Part shown: piece after piece, positions 1 to 9,309 of the stretch
Layout: each line of letters opens with the position of its first letter
Position numbering within the stretch: the stretch's first letter is position 1
Origin: Vibrio ouci
GTDB taxonomy: Bacteria; Pseudomonadota; Gammaproteobacteria; Enterobacterales; Vibrionaceae
Reading direction: 5' to 3'
NCBI RefSeq assembly: GCF_004551525.1
Contig: NZ_SATR01000002.1
Span: 62,001-126,000 of the forward strand
Length of the DNA stretch: 64,000 bases
Position numbers and translations under genes: made by a program
The notes under the pieces: generated by a model
What the model saw: only the letters and a program-made list of their open reading frames with translations
The model's database searches: none
Told to the model about the DNA's origin: nothing

Positions 1-2076
1 ATTCAGCAAGATATAAAAGCTGGCGATCTCTGAGTAAGCGTAGTCAGATAACTCCAATTCACTAAAGAAATCTTCTAATCTGTTTTCAAAGGATTGATAA
101 TCTTGGCCATATTGCTCGAACACTGAGCTGAGTTGTTCGCTGCTTTGATGAGCGGCTAACGCGCCGGCCATTTGCGGCAATATGGAATCGGTATGCTTGC
201 TGCGTAATTGTTTGATTAACGGGTTACTTAGCAGTTTTTTCTCTGCTGCAACCAGTATGTTGATGTGATTACTTAGCACTTCACATGATTTATTAAACGC
301 ACCAATAGATTCGGCAGTGGTGTTACTAAATAGCTTGTGATTGATTTTAGAGCCCCAAACTTTCAGTTTTTGGGTTGTCACGTTTAGCGTCACGATATGC
401 AGTGAGCGTTTGAGCGAGTTGAAGCTAGATTCAGACTGTTTTTGATAGGTCGTGAACAGATCGCCAACATGCCTGAAATAGCGCTCTTTCATCGTCAGGA
501 ACAGGTGTTCTGGTCGTGAGCTAAATGGAAAGTAGTGGGCGAAGATGATCATAAATACCACCAAGTAGAACATCGTCATGATGCCCATCAAGATACCGAA
601 GTGGTAATTCATGGTGTTATTGAGCCCGAGAACAAACAAGCCGACCATATAGAAAATTGTCACTGGCCCCTTGAACAGGTAAAAGCCAATAAAGGTATAG
701 ATGAAGATAAACAGACCAAGTTCTGCGCCCAGTTCCAGCCCTGGTAATATAAATACGTAGGAAGGCATGGCGAACAAGAAGCCCATGGTAAACAAGATTA
801 ACAGCATGAACGGGTGGATGGGCATAAACGACAGCAGTGACATGAAGATGGTCGAAAATGCGACGAACGAGTAGCCGCCCGGCGGATTGAAATAAATCCA
901 AATCAGTCCTGCGACCCAGTATGTCGTAAAGGTTTTAACGGCAGTTTTAAAGTTTTCCGCATCCCACCACAGGAATTTCCCTTGCTGCTTAGGTAATTGT
1001 TGAGAAAACGAGATGTTATTGGTGACTGAATCGATGCAACTGATGCTCTCTGCTAAACGCGATAGGCTTTGATGCATGGTTTTTAGCAAATGACCAAGGG
1101 TCAGCGCTGAACCTTTGACTAGGTGGGTTGCTTCGTTAAGCGCATCTTTGTCGTAATCAATAGTCAGTTCTTGCGCGCGGTAGGCGGGACCTTGGTTATC
1201 CCACATTTGTTGGCAAGTCTCGAATAGCGATTGGATCTGCTCGATTGCGTGGTCGAAGTTATTTACACAGTTACGGTCTTGCTGGTGGCTGAAATGGCTG
1301 TGCGCCGCCACGCTCAGAGCTTGAGTCACCTCTTTATTAAGATGAACCGCAAGTTGCCACTCTTTGATATAAGCAGATACGTCACTGCACTCGGCGCTTA
1401 CGGTAGAAAATCGTTGCTCAAGTGCATTTTGGGCAGTGAACACCTGATCTAATAACGCATCGATGGAGGGTTTCTCACTTTCTTCATCGTCATTACTTTG
1501 ATCAAACTTGTGTATAGGTGAGGTCTTTTCTTCAAACCGTTCGACAATCGCTTTAAACAGCTCTTGTTGAGCGTGGTTTAGTTGCTCGAATAGTTGACGT
1601 AAATTTTGTTCAGTTTTGGTAGGCCATAAAAAGGTGCCGACTAAGGTAAAGACAACCACGCCAAATACGGTCATGAATGCTCGGTCAACGCCATACATAA
1701 ACGCGCCTTCTGCATCACCACCATTCGACATCATTAACGTCATCACCCCTGTCAAAGCTAACAGAGTTGGGTCTTTTTTGTAGGCGTTGCGGAAATAGAA
1801 AATAAATGAAACAACGATGGACACGCTCAGCATATAAAGGATGCGGTCTTGGGCGAACATGCCTACCAGCAGCAGTCCAATCACTGCGCCGACTAAGGTA
1901 CCCACGACACGTAATGTGCCTTTGGCAAGGGATTCTCTTCGACCACCGATGGAAGCAATTAGCATGACGGTAGTGGCGGCCGTTGATGCTTGCGGCCAGC
2001 CCATAGCAAAAGGAATGAGATAAGCGAGCGTCAGACTGAGAGCAACTTTGGTGGCGAATTTAAATTTCTCGTTCAT
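1..2076 (-). CDS. FUSC-family inner-membrane protein (3' end outside window)
   Basis: An open frame runs without a stop from an ATG at 2076 to the left edge, giving at least 692 residues; the C-terminus is missing. The N-terminus (MNEKFKFATKVALSLTLAYL) leads into several hydrophobic segments in the first 160 residues. A long polar stretch follows, then a second hydrophobic block at roughly 540-960. Two membrane bundles separated by a cytoplasmic region are the usual build of the fusaric-acid-resistance (FUSC/YccS-like) family, thought to act as efflux or aromatic-acid export components. No membrane-fusion partner is visible upstream, though partners could lie to the left. The family assignment comes from layout and from the GGRRES-type loop after the second membrane segment. 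The substrate is unknown. Confidence 0.75.
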   Translation of the reverse strand, partial: MNEKFKFATKVALSLTLAYLIPFAMGWPQASTAATTVMLIASIGGRRESLAKGTLRVVGTLVGAVIGLLLVGMFAQDRILYMLSVSIVVSFIFYFRNAYKKDPTLLALTGVMTLMMSNGGDAEGAFMYGVDRAFMTVFGVVVFTLVGTFLWPTKTEQNLRQLFEQLNHAQQELFKAIVERFEEKTSPIHKFDQSNDDEESEKPSIDALLDQVFTAQNALEQRFSTVSAECSDVSAYIKEWQLAVHLNKEVTQALSVAAHSHFSHQQDRNCVNNFDHAIEQIQSLFETCQQMWDNQGPAYRAQELTIDYDKDALNEATHLVKGSALTLGHLLKTMHQSLSRLAESISCIDSVTNNISFSQQLPKQQGKFLWWDAENFKTAVKTFTTYWVAGLIWIYFNPPGGYSFVAFSTIFMSLLSFMPIHPFMLLILFTMGFLFAMPSYVFILPGLELGAELGLFIFIYTFIGFYLFKGPVTIFYMVGLFVLGLNNTMNYHFGILMGIMTMFYLVVFMIIFAHYFPFSSRPEHLFLTMKERYFRHVGDLFTTYQKQSESSFNSLKRSLHIVTLNVTTQKLKVWGSKINHKLFSNTTAESIGAFNKSCEVLSNHINILVAAEKKLLSNPLIKQLRSKHTDSILPQMAGALAAHQSSEQLSSVFEQYGQDYQSFENRLEDFFSELELSDYAYSEIASFYILLN

Positions 2077-2558
2077 TGTGGCCTATATGCTCAGGGTCGT
2101 TATTCGATAAAGAATCTCTAGTACAATCAAAACTATACATACAAGAGGTGCATCAACGATAAGAATAGCGACTAAAATGTGTGTATTTGTAAATGGTTTG
2201 TCAAAAAATGAGACGCAAAGCGCATATAGTCAGGTAAACAGTCATATTGCGGTAAATTCTTACATCGGCTGTGAAGTGAGATAGTAAGTTCTGTAGCTGT
2301 TTTCTGAAAAATATCGTTCAGAGTGAGTCATATGACTCAAATCAAATACGCTCGCTTCATCTCCAAAAGCTCTGGTTCAGAATCTGCTTGCAGTCTTACT
2401 TCCCGAATCCCTCCGTCTTACTAAGTGAGACTCAAAAAATGAATGTTAATAAAATGTTTCAAGATCAATATCTTCACGTCTAGATTGAGGTCAACGCATG
2501 GTTGCGTTGGTTAACAAGACAATCCTTGTTTGAACTATCAAAGATAAGAAGAGTTAAG
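2077..2558. promoter_or_regulatory. Intergenic region upstream of the collagenase, with a 16-bp palindrome
   Basis: This 480-base gap separates the divergent FUSC and collagenase genes and must hold both promoters. The clearest element is the perfect palindrome TGAGTCATATGACTCA at 2324-2339, about 220 bases before the collagenase start, a plausible dimeric-regulator operator. The stretch after 2420 is AT-rich. I found no copy of the GTATATTGTATACAAT-type site seen elsewhere in the collagen/hydroxyproline region, so the collagenase may be under different control. Confidence 0.4.
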
Positions 2559-5021
2559 ATGGAACTTAAGAAGTTAGCAGTCGCCGTGGCTGGCGCGATA
2601 ATCAGCCTAAGTGCTCATGCGGTTAGTGAGCCAGTCCCTCAAATCATCGACCGTTCGTCGAATCATGAACATGATCTTCACCATGGTGTTGAGGATTCCA
2701 AACCAGAGTACTCTCCAACCAAACAATTGGCGCAAAAGCCACAGCCAACCATGCGGACATTTTCAACAATGTCGGCGGAAGAAGCCATTGTGTGTGATGT
2801 TGACGCCTTTGCGACGTCAAGCAGTAGCAGCTTAATAGCGGCGATTACCAGTCAGGGGAGTGATTGTGTCAATGAATTGTTCTCTGCAGAAAGTCGAATC
2901 CAAGAGAGTGCTTTTGCATCGGGTAATATGCACGACGTTGCTAAACACACGGCATCGTTAGCTAAAACCTACCAAGGTGGTGGTAGTGATGAACTTGAAG
3001 CGCTGTTTCTCTATCTAAGGGCTGGCTATTACGCTGAGTTCTACAATGACAACATCAGTTTCGTCTCTTGGGTTCAACCCGCGGTTAAAGAGGCGATTGA
3101 CGCGTTTGTTGCTAACAGTGCGTTCTATGAAAACAGTGATGCGCACGGCAAGGTACTCAGTGAAGTGATTATTTCAATGGATAGTGCGGGATTACAGCAT
3201 GAGTATCTCGATGTCGTCACTCAGTGGTTAACGCGTTGGAACGGTGACTACGCTCAGCAGTGGTATATGCGAAACGCAGTCAACGGCGTGTTTACGATTC
3301 TCTTTGGTGGCCAGTGGAATGACGACTACTTCCAGCGCATTGGTTCTCAAACCGCTTTGGTTGATGCTTTAGGCAGCTTCGCGGCGAACAAAGATGCTCT
3401 TGGCCGAGGTGATGAATTTATGGCAGCCAATGCTGGCCGAGAGCTTGGCCGCCTGCTGCAATATAAAAACACCACAATCGAAGCGAACGTCAAAGCAAAG
3501 GTACAGAACGTATTCAATCAGTATGAAATGTACGGTACTGGCGACAGCGTTTGGTTGGCGACTGCCGATACGGCCTCTTATTACGGGCAGTGTTCTGAGT
3601 TTGGCATTTGTAACTTTGATCAAGAGTTGAAATCACTGGTATTGGCGCAAAGCTACACCTGTAGCCCTACCATTCGCATTCTATCGCAGAATATGACGCA
3701 GGCTCAGCATCAAGCTGCGTGTGACAAAATGGGCTACGAAGAAGGCTATTTTCATACTCGCCTAGAAACAGGTAATCAACCCGTCGCTGATGACCACAAC
3801 ATTCAGCTGCAAGTGAACATTTTTGATAGTAGTGATGACTATGGAAAATACGGTGGGCCTATCTTTGATATCAATACCAATAATGGTGGTATGTATCTAG
3901 AGGGGGACCCTGCTACTCCGGGCAATATTCCTAACTTTATCGCTTATGAAGCTTCCTACGCCAATGCCGACCATTTTGTATGGAACTTAGAGCATGAGTA
4001 CGTTCACTATCTTGACGGTCGATTTGATATGTATGGCGGCTTTGGTCATCCAACTGAAAAAGTCGTGTGGTGGAGTGAAGGTGTCGCAGAGTATGTGGCC
4101 AATGAAGATAACAACCAGCGCGCACTTGATACCATACTCGATGGTTCCACTTATACGCTGCAAGAGATCTTTGAAACCACCTATGACGGTTTTGACGTCG
4201 ACCGTATCTATCGCTGGGGCTACCTAGCGGTTCGTTTCATGTTTGAGCGACATATGGATGATGTTAACCACATGCTGGTGGAAACACGTGCAGGCAATTG
4301 GGGCGAGTATAAGCTGATCATCAGTCAGTGGGCGACTCAGTACCAAAGCGAGTTCGAACAGTGGCAGCAACAATTAGTTGGTGATCAGCCATCAGTACCG
4401 ACGGCAGTAATCAACACAGTCAATCAAGGTAAAGTCAATGAATCCATTTCATTCAGCAGTGCAGGTAGCCAAGACCAAGACGGCGAAATTACCCAATACC
4501 TATGGGACTTCGGTGACGGTTCGACCAACACATCGGCCAATCCGACGCACCAATTCACAAGCGCAGGGAGCTACACGGTCCGCTTAACCGTAACGGATAA
4601 TGATGGCCATACAGGGACCACCACCACATCGATTACCATCAGTGACTCTGACGCAATTATTGGTCTACCAAGTGACTGTGTTGTGCAAGGAAAAATCAGT
4701 GATGGTCGCTTGATTGCTACTGAACCAGCTTGTTTAGCTTCTCAATCGGTAATCTGGCTAAGTATTGAAGGGGTTGATCAATACTCTTCAATGGCGATCA
4801 CCGCAGGTAATGGTTCTGGTGAGCTTAAGCTTCAATACAGTAACTTTGGTTGGCCGAATGACGAAGGTTCAAATCTACATGGCTGGTCTGATAATCCTGG
4901 CACAAGCGAGTGTATTACCATCGGACGTCAAGCAAATTACTGGGGTTACCTAAAAGTGTCGGGTGATTTTGAAAATGCCGCGGTTGTGGTCGACTTTGAC
5001 ACCCAGACTTGTCGTCAATAA
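2559..5021 (+). CDS. Secreted microbial collagenase, peptidase family M9
   Basis: This is an 820-residue secreted zinc metalloprotease that cleaves native collagen. I chose the ATG at 2559 over the in-frame one at 2502 because it follows an AAGAAG-type ribosome site and begins directly with a signal peptide (MELKKLAVAVAGAIISLSAHA, cleaved near residue 21). An M9N-type helical activator region precedes the catalytic domain. The zinc motif HEYVH lies at residues 479-483. The segment SEGVAEY carries Glu511, 32 residues after the first His, the spacing of the third ligand in clostridial collagenases. A PKD domain covers roughly 614-698 (WDFGDGS motif). The last 120 residues form a prepeptidase-type C-terminal domain with Cys pairs, likely a collagen-binding module. 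It converges on the aminopeptidase/opp operon, whose products would import and trim the released peptides. Confidence 0.95.
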   Translation: MELKKLAVAVAGAIISLSAHAVSEPVPQIIDRSSNHEHDLHHGVEDSKPEYSPTKQLAQKPQPTMRTFSTMSAEEAIVCDVDAFATSSSSSLIAAITSQGSDCVNELFSAESRIQESAFASGNMHDVAKHTASLAKTYQGGGSDELEALFLYLRAGYYAEFYNDNISFVSWVQPAVKEAIDAFVANSAFYENSDAHGKVLSEVIISMDSAGLQHEYLDVVTQWLTRWNGDYAQQWYMRNAVNGVFTILFGGQWNDDYFQRIGSQTALVDALGSFAANKDALGRGDEFMAANAGRELGRLLQYKNTTIEANVKAKVQNVFNQYEMYGTGDSVWLATADTASYYGQCSEFGICNFDQELKSLVLAQSYTCSPTIRILSQNMTQAQHQAACDKMGYEEGYFHTRLETGNQPVADDHNIQLQVNIFDSSDDYGKYGGPIFDINTNNGGMYLEGDPATPGNIPNFIAYEASYANADHFVWNLEHEYVHYLDGRFDMYGGFGHPTEKVVWWSEGVAEYVANEDNNQRALDTILDGSTYTLQEIFETTYDGFDVDRIYRWGYLAVRFMFERHMDDVNHMLVETRAGNWGEYKLIISQWATQYQSEFEQWQQQLVGDQPSVPTAVINTVNQGKVNESISFSSAGSQDQDGEITQYLWDFGDGSTNTSANPTHQFTSAGSYTVRLTVTDNDGHTGTTTTSITISDSDAIIGLPSDCVVQGKISDGRLIATEPACLASQSVIWLSIEGVDQYSSMAITAGNGSGELKLQYSNFGWPNDEGSNLHGWSDNPGTSECITIGRQANYWGYLKVSGDFENAAVVVDFDTQTCRQ

Positions 5022-5048
5022 TTTCTAACTTTAACGGTCTCTAACACC

Positions 5049-5095
5049 AAAGCCAGTAACAGGTTTACATTGTAAATCGTTACTGGCTTTTCTCT
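5049..5095 (+). terminator. Intrinsic terminator of the collagenase gene
   Basis: The 12-base arms AAAGCCAGTAAC (5049-5060) and GTTACTGGCTTT (5079-5090) pair perfectly. An inner TTTACA/TGTAAA pair extends the stem, and a T-rich tail follows. It lies 27 bases after the collagenase stop. Confidence 0.85.
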
Positions 5096-5462
5096 CTTCT
5101 CTTCATTCTCTTTTCTTCCCCGGCAACTACCGCCCCCTTGCTTACATGAGCTTACGTCAGCTTACACACAAACAAGGAAACGGTTGATATGATCTGCGGC
5201 AACAACACGGCAAACCATGGTGGAAAGGTAGTTGTCTGCTTTTTCTGTTTTGCATAGGGCAAGGACGCCCGACCTTTATAACCGACTTACCTGATCAAGT
5301 TGTTGAGTGCATATTGACTTGAAAGTACAAAGCCAGTGCAGAAAAGGCATCAGCTTTGTCGACTAAGCTGGAAGTAACAAGTGGTCTTTAGGTGAATAAA
5401 GAGGGGCGATTGCTCCCTTTTTGTTAGCGACCAGTAGTTAACGATGAGCTTTCTCAAGGTGT
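5096..5462 (+). other. Intergenic stretch with an orphan terminator-like hairpin; possible small RNA
   Basis: No convincing ORF is present here. At about 5397-5423 the sequence AAAGAGGGG...CTCCCTTTTTG folds into a nine-pair stem (two G-U pairs) ending in a T-run on the plus strand. The collagenase already has its own terminator 300 bases earlier and the next gene is on the other strand, so this second plus-strand terminator suggests a short untranslated transcript. I cannot name a promoter with confidence. Confidence 0.3.
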
Positions 5463-5486
5463 AAAAAAGCCGACCCGAAGGCCGGC
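5463..5486 (-). terminator. Intrinsic terminator of the opp-aminopeptidase operon
   Basis: On the minus strand a GCCGGCC-TTCG-GGTCGGC hairpin (5469-5486, one G-T pair, UUCG tetraloop) is followed by six T residues (5463-5468). It lies 34 bases beyond the aminopeptidase stop. Confidence 0.9.
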
Positions 5487-5519
5487 AAAACTTAAGTTGT
5501 AAACACAACAAAAGGAGAT

Positions 5520-7307
5520 TTAAATCGGTTGAGTTGCTTTAGTCAGCCACTCACACTCCTGAACTGAAAGATAAGGAGAAAGTTCGCTTAGACACTGCTG
5601 ATGGTAGTTGTTGAGCCATGTGGCTTCGCTTGCGTCTAGCATTGACTTATCAATCATGGCTGTAGCAATCGGCGCAAGGGTGATGGTGTCAAAACCGTAG
5701 AAAGTGCCAAATTCATTCTCTTCAATTTCAATCACTTTCATGATGTTTTCGATGCGCACACCGTGAATGCCTTCGCGATACACACCTGGCTCGTTAGTGA
5801 TCACCATACCCGGTAGTAAAGCGACCTCGCGTGGGTTTTGTGAGAAGTTCTGTGGCCCTTCATGAACATTCAAGCAAATACCAACGCCATGCCCAGTGCC
5901 ACATTTGTAATCAATACCATGCTGCCAAAGTACGCCACGCGCCATAATATCGAGATTGGCGCCAGTTGAGCCTTTCATAAATCGAGCTTGAGTCAGGCGA
6001 ATGACCGCTTTAAGCACTAAGGTATAGTCACGTTTTTCCTGTTGGCTTGGCGTGCCAAAGTGGAAGGTGCGAGTAATGTCTGTCGTGCCCCCTGGGTATT
6101 GACCACCAGAATCGACTAAGAAGAAATGAGACTCACCGACAGGGTAGCTGCTTTCTTCGTTGGCGGCGTAGTGCATCTTGGCGCCATGTTCGGCGTAACC
6201 TGCGATAGTTCTAAAGCTATCACCAATGTAGCCATCAATCTGATTGCGATAGCCCATCAGCGTTTGTTCGGCGTTAAGCTCAGTCACATCTCCGCTTGGA
6301 ACTTGTTCATCGAGCCACTTCATGAACTTAACCACAGCGGCGCCATCTTGACGAAGCGTCTCTTCCAGACTGCTAAGTTCTGCTGAGTTTTTCTGTGCTT
6401 TGATCAAAGTGACTGGGCACTGTTTATCGATAAGGGTTAACTCTGATTTCACCTGATTGATGAGAAGACTGTCGCTATTCTTTGCTGTGTAGATCAGCGA
6501 AGAGCCTTTATTTATCAGGTTTAATGCCGTGCTAAGGTGCTCGTAATCGTGAACATGAATTTGGTGTTTATCGAGTTCCTGACTCACTGAGTGAGTTAAT
6601 TTCCTCTGATCAATGAACAGGCGACTGCTGGTATGATCTATCAATAAATAGCCTTCGGAAATAGGGCAGTAAGCGGTATCGCCACCTCGAATGTTGAGTG
6701 TCCACATCACATCGTCAAGAGTGCTAATAAGCAGAGCGTCTGCTGACTGCTCAGTAAGGTACTCACGGATCTGAGCTAGTTTTTCTGATGCACTTAATCC
6801 GGCAACGCTGAGCGGGTGATTGAACAAAGGCGCAGATGGTCTTGCTGGACGGTCATGCCATATTGGTGAAATTAAGTCTTGGTCGAGAACGATGTTGATA
6901 GACTTACTAGCGAACGCACTTTTGAGCTCAAGATAAAACTGCTGACTGATGCTGCGGCCATCCACACCTACTGTAGAGTTCTCTGGTAGTGTTTGCGCTA
7001 GCCACTCTGCAATGGTTGGGGTTTCTGGCAGCCTTGCTTTAAATAGCTCTAGCCCCGATCCTGCAAGCTGCTCCGCGCCTTGAATATAATAACGGCCATC
7101 GGTCCATAGACCGCCGCCATTTTTGGTCACGACGACATCGCCGGCCGAACCTGTAAACCCAGAAATCCATTGGCGCGCTAGCCAGTAATCAGCAGAATAT
7201 TCGCTCGCATGAGGGTCGTTGTTAGTAACGATATACGCATCCAATTGGTGCTGGCTCATGCCTTCGCGTAAAGCGGCAAGACGTTGTGGAACCGTGGTGA
7301 TTATCAT
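5520..7307 (-). CDS. Long-form Xaa-Pro aminopeptidase (aminopeptidase P, M24B)
   Basis: The product is a cytoplasmic exopeptidase that removes the first residue of peptides with proline (or hydroxyproline) in second position. At 595 residues it is the long three-domain form (two creatinase-like N-terminal domains plus the pita-bread catalytic domain), not the 440-residue E. coli PepP type. All five dinuclear-metal ligands of the M24 family are in place: Asp399 (LVDSGG), Asp410 (TTDITRT), His473 (GTGHGVG), Glu506 (TNEPGVY) and Glu520 (RIENI). There is no signal peptide. Its start overlaps the oppF stop by four bases, so it is the last gene of the peptide-uptake operon. Collagen fragments are full of X-Pro/X-Hyp bonds, which fits this placement. 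Confidence 0.93.
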   Translation of the reverse strand: MIITTVPQRLAALREGMSQHQLDAYIVTNNDPHASEYSADYWLARQWISGFTGSAGDVVVTKNGGGLWTDGRYYIQGAEQLAGSGLELFKARLPETPTIAEWLAQTLPENSTVGVDGRSISQQFYLELKSAFASKSINIVLDQDLISPIWHDRPARPSAPLFNHPLSVAGLSASEKLAQIREYLTEQSADALLISTLDDVMWTLNIRGGDTAYCPISEGYLLIDHTSSRLFIDQRKLTHSVSQELDKHQIHVHDYEHLSTALNLINKGSSLIYTAKNSDSLLINQVKSELTLIDKQCPVTLIKAQKNSAELSSLEETLRQDGAAVVKFMKWLDEQVPSGDVTELNAEQTLMGYRNQIDGYIGDSFRTIAGYAEHGAKMHYAANEESSYPVGESHFFLVDSGGQYPGGTTDITRTFHFGTPSQQEKRDYTLVLKAVIRLTQARFMKGSTGANLDIMARGVLWQHGIDYKCGTGHGVGICLNVHEGPQNFSQNPREVALLPGMVITNEPGVYREGIHGVRIENIMKVIEIEENEFGTFYGFDTITLAPIATAMIDKSMLDASEATWLNNYHQQCLSELSPYLSVQECEWLTKATQPI

Positions 7308-8302
7308 AATGGTTGGCTTCCTAGCAAAGTATGGGTACAGAAAATATGGTGATCATTGTGACCACTCTTAGTTGGTTTTTGTTCGCCGCATAAATCAGTC
7401 GCGCTTGGGCAGCGAGTACGGAATACGCAGCCACTAGGTGGATTCAGTGGTGAAGGTAAATCTCCCGGTAATAGTTGAATATCTCGATTACGCGCGAGTG
7501 TTGGGTGAGCAATTGGCACCGCAGATAACAGCGCTTTGGTATACGGGTGCTGCGCATCATCGAATACTCTGTCGTAGCGGCCCACTTCCATTGGCTTGCC
7601 TAAATACATCACCATGACTCGATCACTGATATGACGAACCACGCTAAGATCGTGAGCGATCATTACCAGTGTTAATCCCATCTCTTGTTTAAGGTCATCA
7701 AGTAGGTTGATCACCTGAGCTTGAATCGAGACATCCAGCGCACTGACAGGCTCATCACACACCACTAAATCTGGCTTGAGAATCAGTGCACGGGCGATAC
7801 CGACACGCTGGCACTGTCCGCCGGAAAATTCATGTGGGTAGCGGTTACGTTGACTGGCGAGTAGGCCGACTTTATCCATCATGGCGATGACTCGGCTTTC
7901 TACTTCTTTACGCGTTAATTGTGGCTCATGAGTTAAAAGTGGCTCGGCGATACACTCAGCGATCGTCAGGCGCGGGTTTAGACATGCGGATGGGTCCTGA
8001 AACACCATTTGGAATTCACGTCGGCGTTTGGCGAGTTCATGCTTACCAAAACCACGCATATCGTCGCCTTTCCAATGCAGTTGCCCGCCAGTTGGTTCAA
8101 TTAAGCGCAGCAGGCCTCTCGCAAGTGTTGATTTTCCGCAGCCAGATTCGCCAACAATACCAAGGGTTTCACCGCGATAAACGTCTAGGTCAATGCCATC
8201 GACCGCTTTGACTACCTTACGCTTACTCGGCAGGATATGTTTATTGATCGCAAAGTGGACTTTAAGATCGCGCGCTGAAAGTAAAATTTCTGGTTTGGTC
8301 AT
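7304..8302 (-). CDS. oppF: Oligopeptide ABC transporter ATPase OppF
   Basis: This is one of the two nucleotide-binding subunits that power peptide import through the OppBC channel. The ATG at 8302 sits five bases after an AGGAGGACG-type ribosome site. The open frame reaches back to 8416, but that N-terminus is unlike the family and lies inside oppD. The 332-residue product has Walker A GESGCGKST, signature SGGQCQRVGIARAL, Walker B VVCDEPVSALD, and the C-terminal oligo_HPY region with a CVFRTRCP cysteine motif. The N-terminal LKVHF...KAVDGIDL arrangement is typical of OppF/DppF. It lies between oppD and the aminopeptidase gene, with short or overlapping junctions. Confidence 0.93.
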   Translation of the reverse strand: MTKPEILLSARDLKVHFAINKHILPSKRKVVKAVDGIDLDVYRGETLGIVGESGCGKSTLARGLLRLIEPTGGQLHWKGDDMRGFGKHELAKRRREFQMVFQDPSACLNPRLTIAECIAEPLLTHEPQLTRKEVESRVIAMMDKVGLLASQRNRYPHEFSGGQCQRVGIARALILKPDLVVCDEPVSALDVSIQAQVINLLDDLKQEMGLTLVMIAHDLSVVRHISDRVMVMYLGKPMEVGRYDRVFDDAQHPYTKALLSAVPIAHPTLARNRDIQLLPGDLPSPLNPPSGCVFRTRCPSATDLCGEQKPTKSGHNDHHIFCTHTLLGSQPL

Positions 8303-8310
8303 ACGTCCTC

Positions 8311-9300
8311 CTAAGCTGAGCGAGCAATATTGGCGATGGTCGTGGGTGCATTGACATGACACGCAAGACCTTGGCGATGAGAAAGTGATCGAAACGGAGG
8401 TACGGTTGCACTGCATTCCGCTCGATAGTTCCCGCAGCGCTCTTTAAATGGACAGCCCTTATTGTGGATCAGTGCACTTGGTGGATTGCCCGGAATGGTC
8501 GGCAATCGATCCATATCTTCAGTAATCGATGGAATCGCTTTGAGTAGACCTTGAGTATAAGGGTGGGCAGGAGAATCAAAGATCGAGTCGGTATCGGCTT
8601 CTTCCATTTTTCTACCGCCATACATCACTAATACTCGGTCACACATTTCTGCGACTACGCCCATGTCGTGAGTGATCAGCAAAATTGCAGTGTTGAACTC
8701 AGCCTGAAGCTCACGCAGCAAGGTTAAGATCTGTGCTTGCACCGTCACATCAAGAGCAGTGGTGGGCTCGTCAGCAATAAGCAGTTCTGGTTTACATAAC
8801 AATGCCATAGCAATCATAACGCGTTGGCGCATGCCGCCCGACATTTCATGGGGATACTGAGCCATACGCGTTGCAGCAGAAGGAATGCGCACCGCATCAA
8901 GCATCGCAATCGCTTCGGTTTGTGCCTCTCGCTTCGACATACCTTTGTGAATCATCAGCACTTCCGCTAACTGCTTACCGACTTTCATAAATGGGTTAAG
9001 CGAGGTCATTGGGTCTTGGAAGATCATGCCAATCTTCTCGGTGCGAATGTGATTGAGCTGCTTTTTCGACATTGTGAGGAGGTTTTCGCCGTGGAAATTG
9101 GCTTCACCAGTCACCACGCCATTATCGGCGGTTAACCCCATCAATGCGAACACCGATTGGCTTTTTCCTGAGCCAGATTCGCCGACAATACCGAGCGTTT
9201 CACCTTGCTTGATTGAGTAAGAAAGATCGCTAACCGCCTGAACTAAACCGTCAGGCGTTTGAAAGCGTACGTTCATATTATTTATTGAAAGAATACTCAT
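8311..9300 (-). CDS. oppD: Oligopeptide ABC transporter ATPase OppD
   Basis: This is the second ATPase subunit of the peptide importer, 329 residues. Walker A reads GESGSGKSQ, with the Gln after GKS that marks OppD proteins. The signature is [15 protein letters not shown], Walker [13 protein letters not shown], and a C-terminal CPFKERC motif belongs to the oligopeptide-transport helical region. An in-frame GTG at 9303 is possible, but the ATG at 9300 has the better spacing (five bases) from AGGAG. It follows oppC by nine bases and precedes oppF by eight. Confidence 0.93.
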   Translation of the reverse strand: MSILSINNMNVRFQTPDGLVQAVSDLSYSIKQGETLGIVGESGSGKSQSVFALMGLTADNGVVTGEANFHGENLLTMSKKQLNHIRTEKIGMIFQDPMTSLNPFMKVGKQLAEVLMIHKGMSKREAQTEAIAMLDAVRIPSAATRMAQYPHEMSGGMRQRVMIAMALLCKPELLIADEPTTALDVTVQAQILTLLRELQAEFNTAILLITHDMGVVAEMCDRVLVMYGGRKMEEADTDSIFDSPAHPYTQGLLKAIPSITEDMDRLPTIPGNPPSALIHNKGCPFKERCGNYRAECSATVPPFRSLSHRQGLACHVNAPTTIANIARSA

Positions 9301-9309
9301 CACTACTCC

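Noticed and set aside
8303..8416. N-terminal extension of oppF
   Set aside because: The extension lies within the end of oppD and is unlike OppF; a strong ribosome site precedes ATG 8302.
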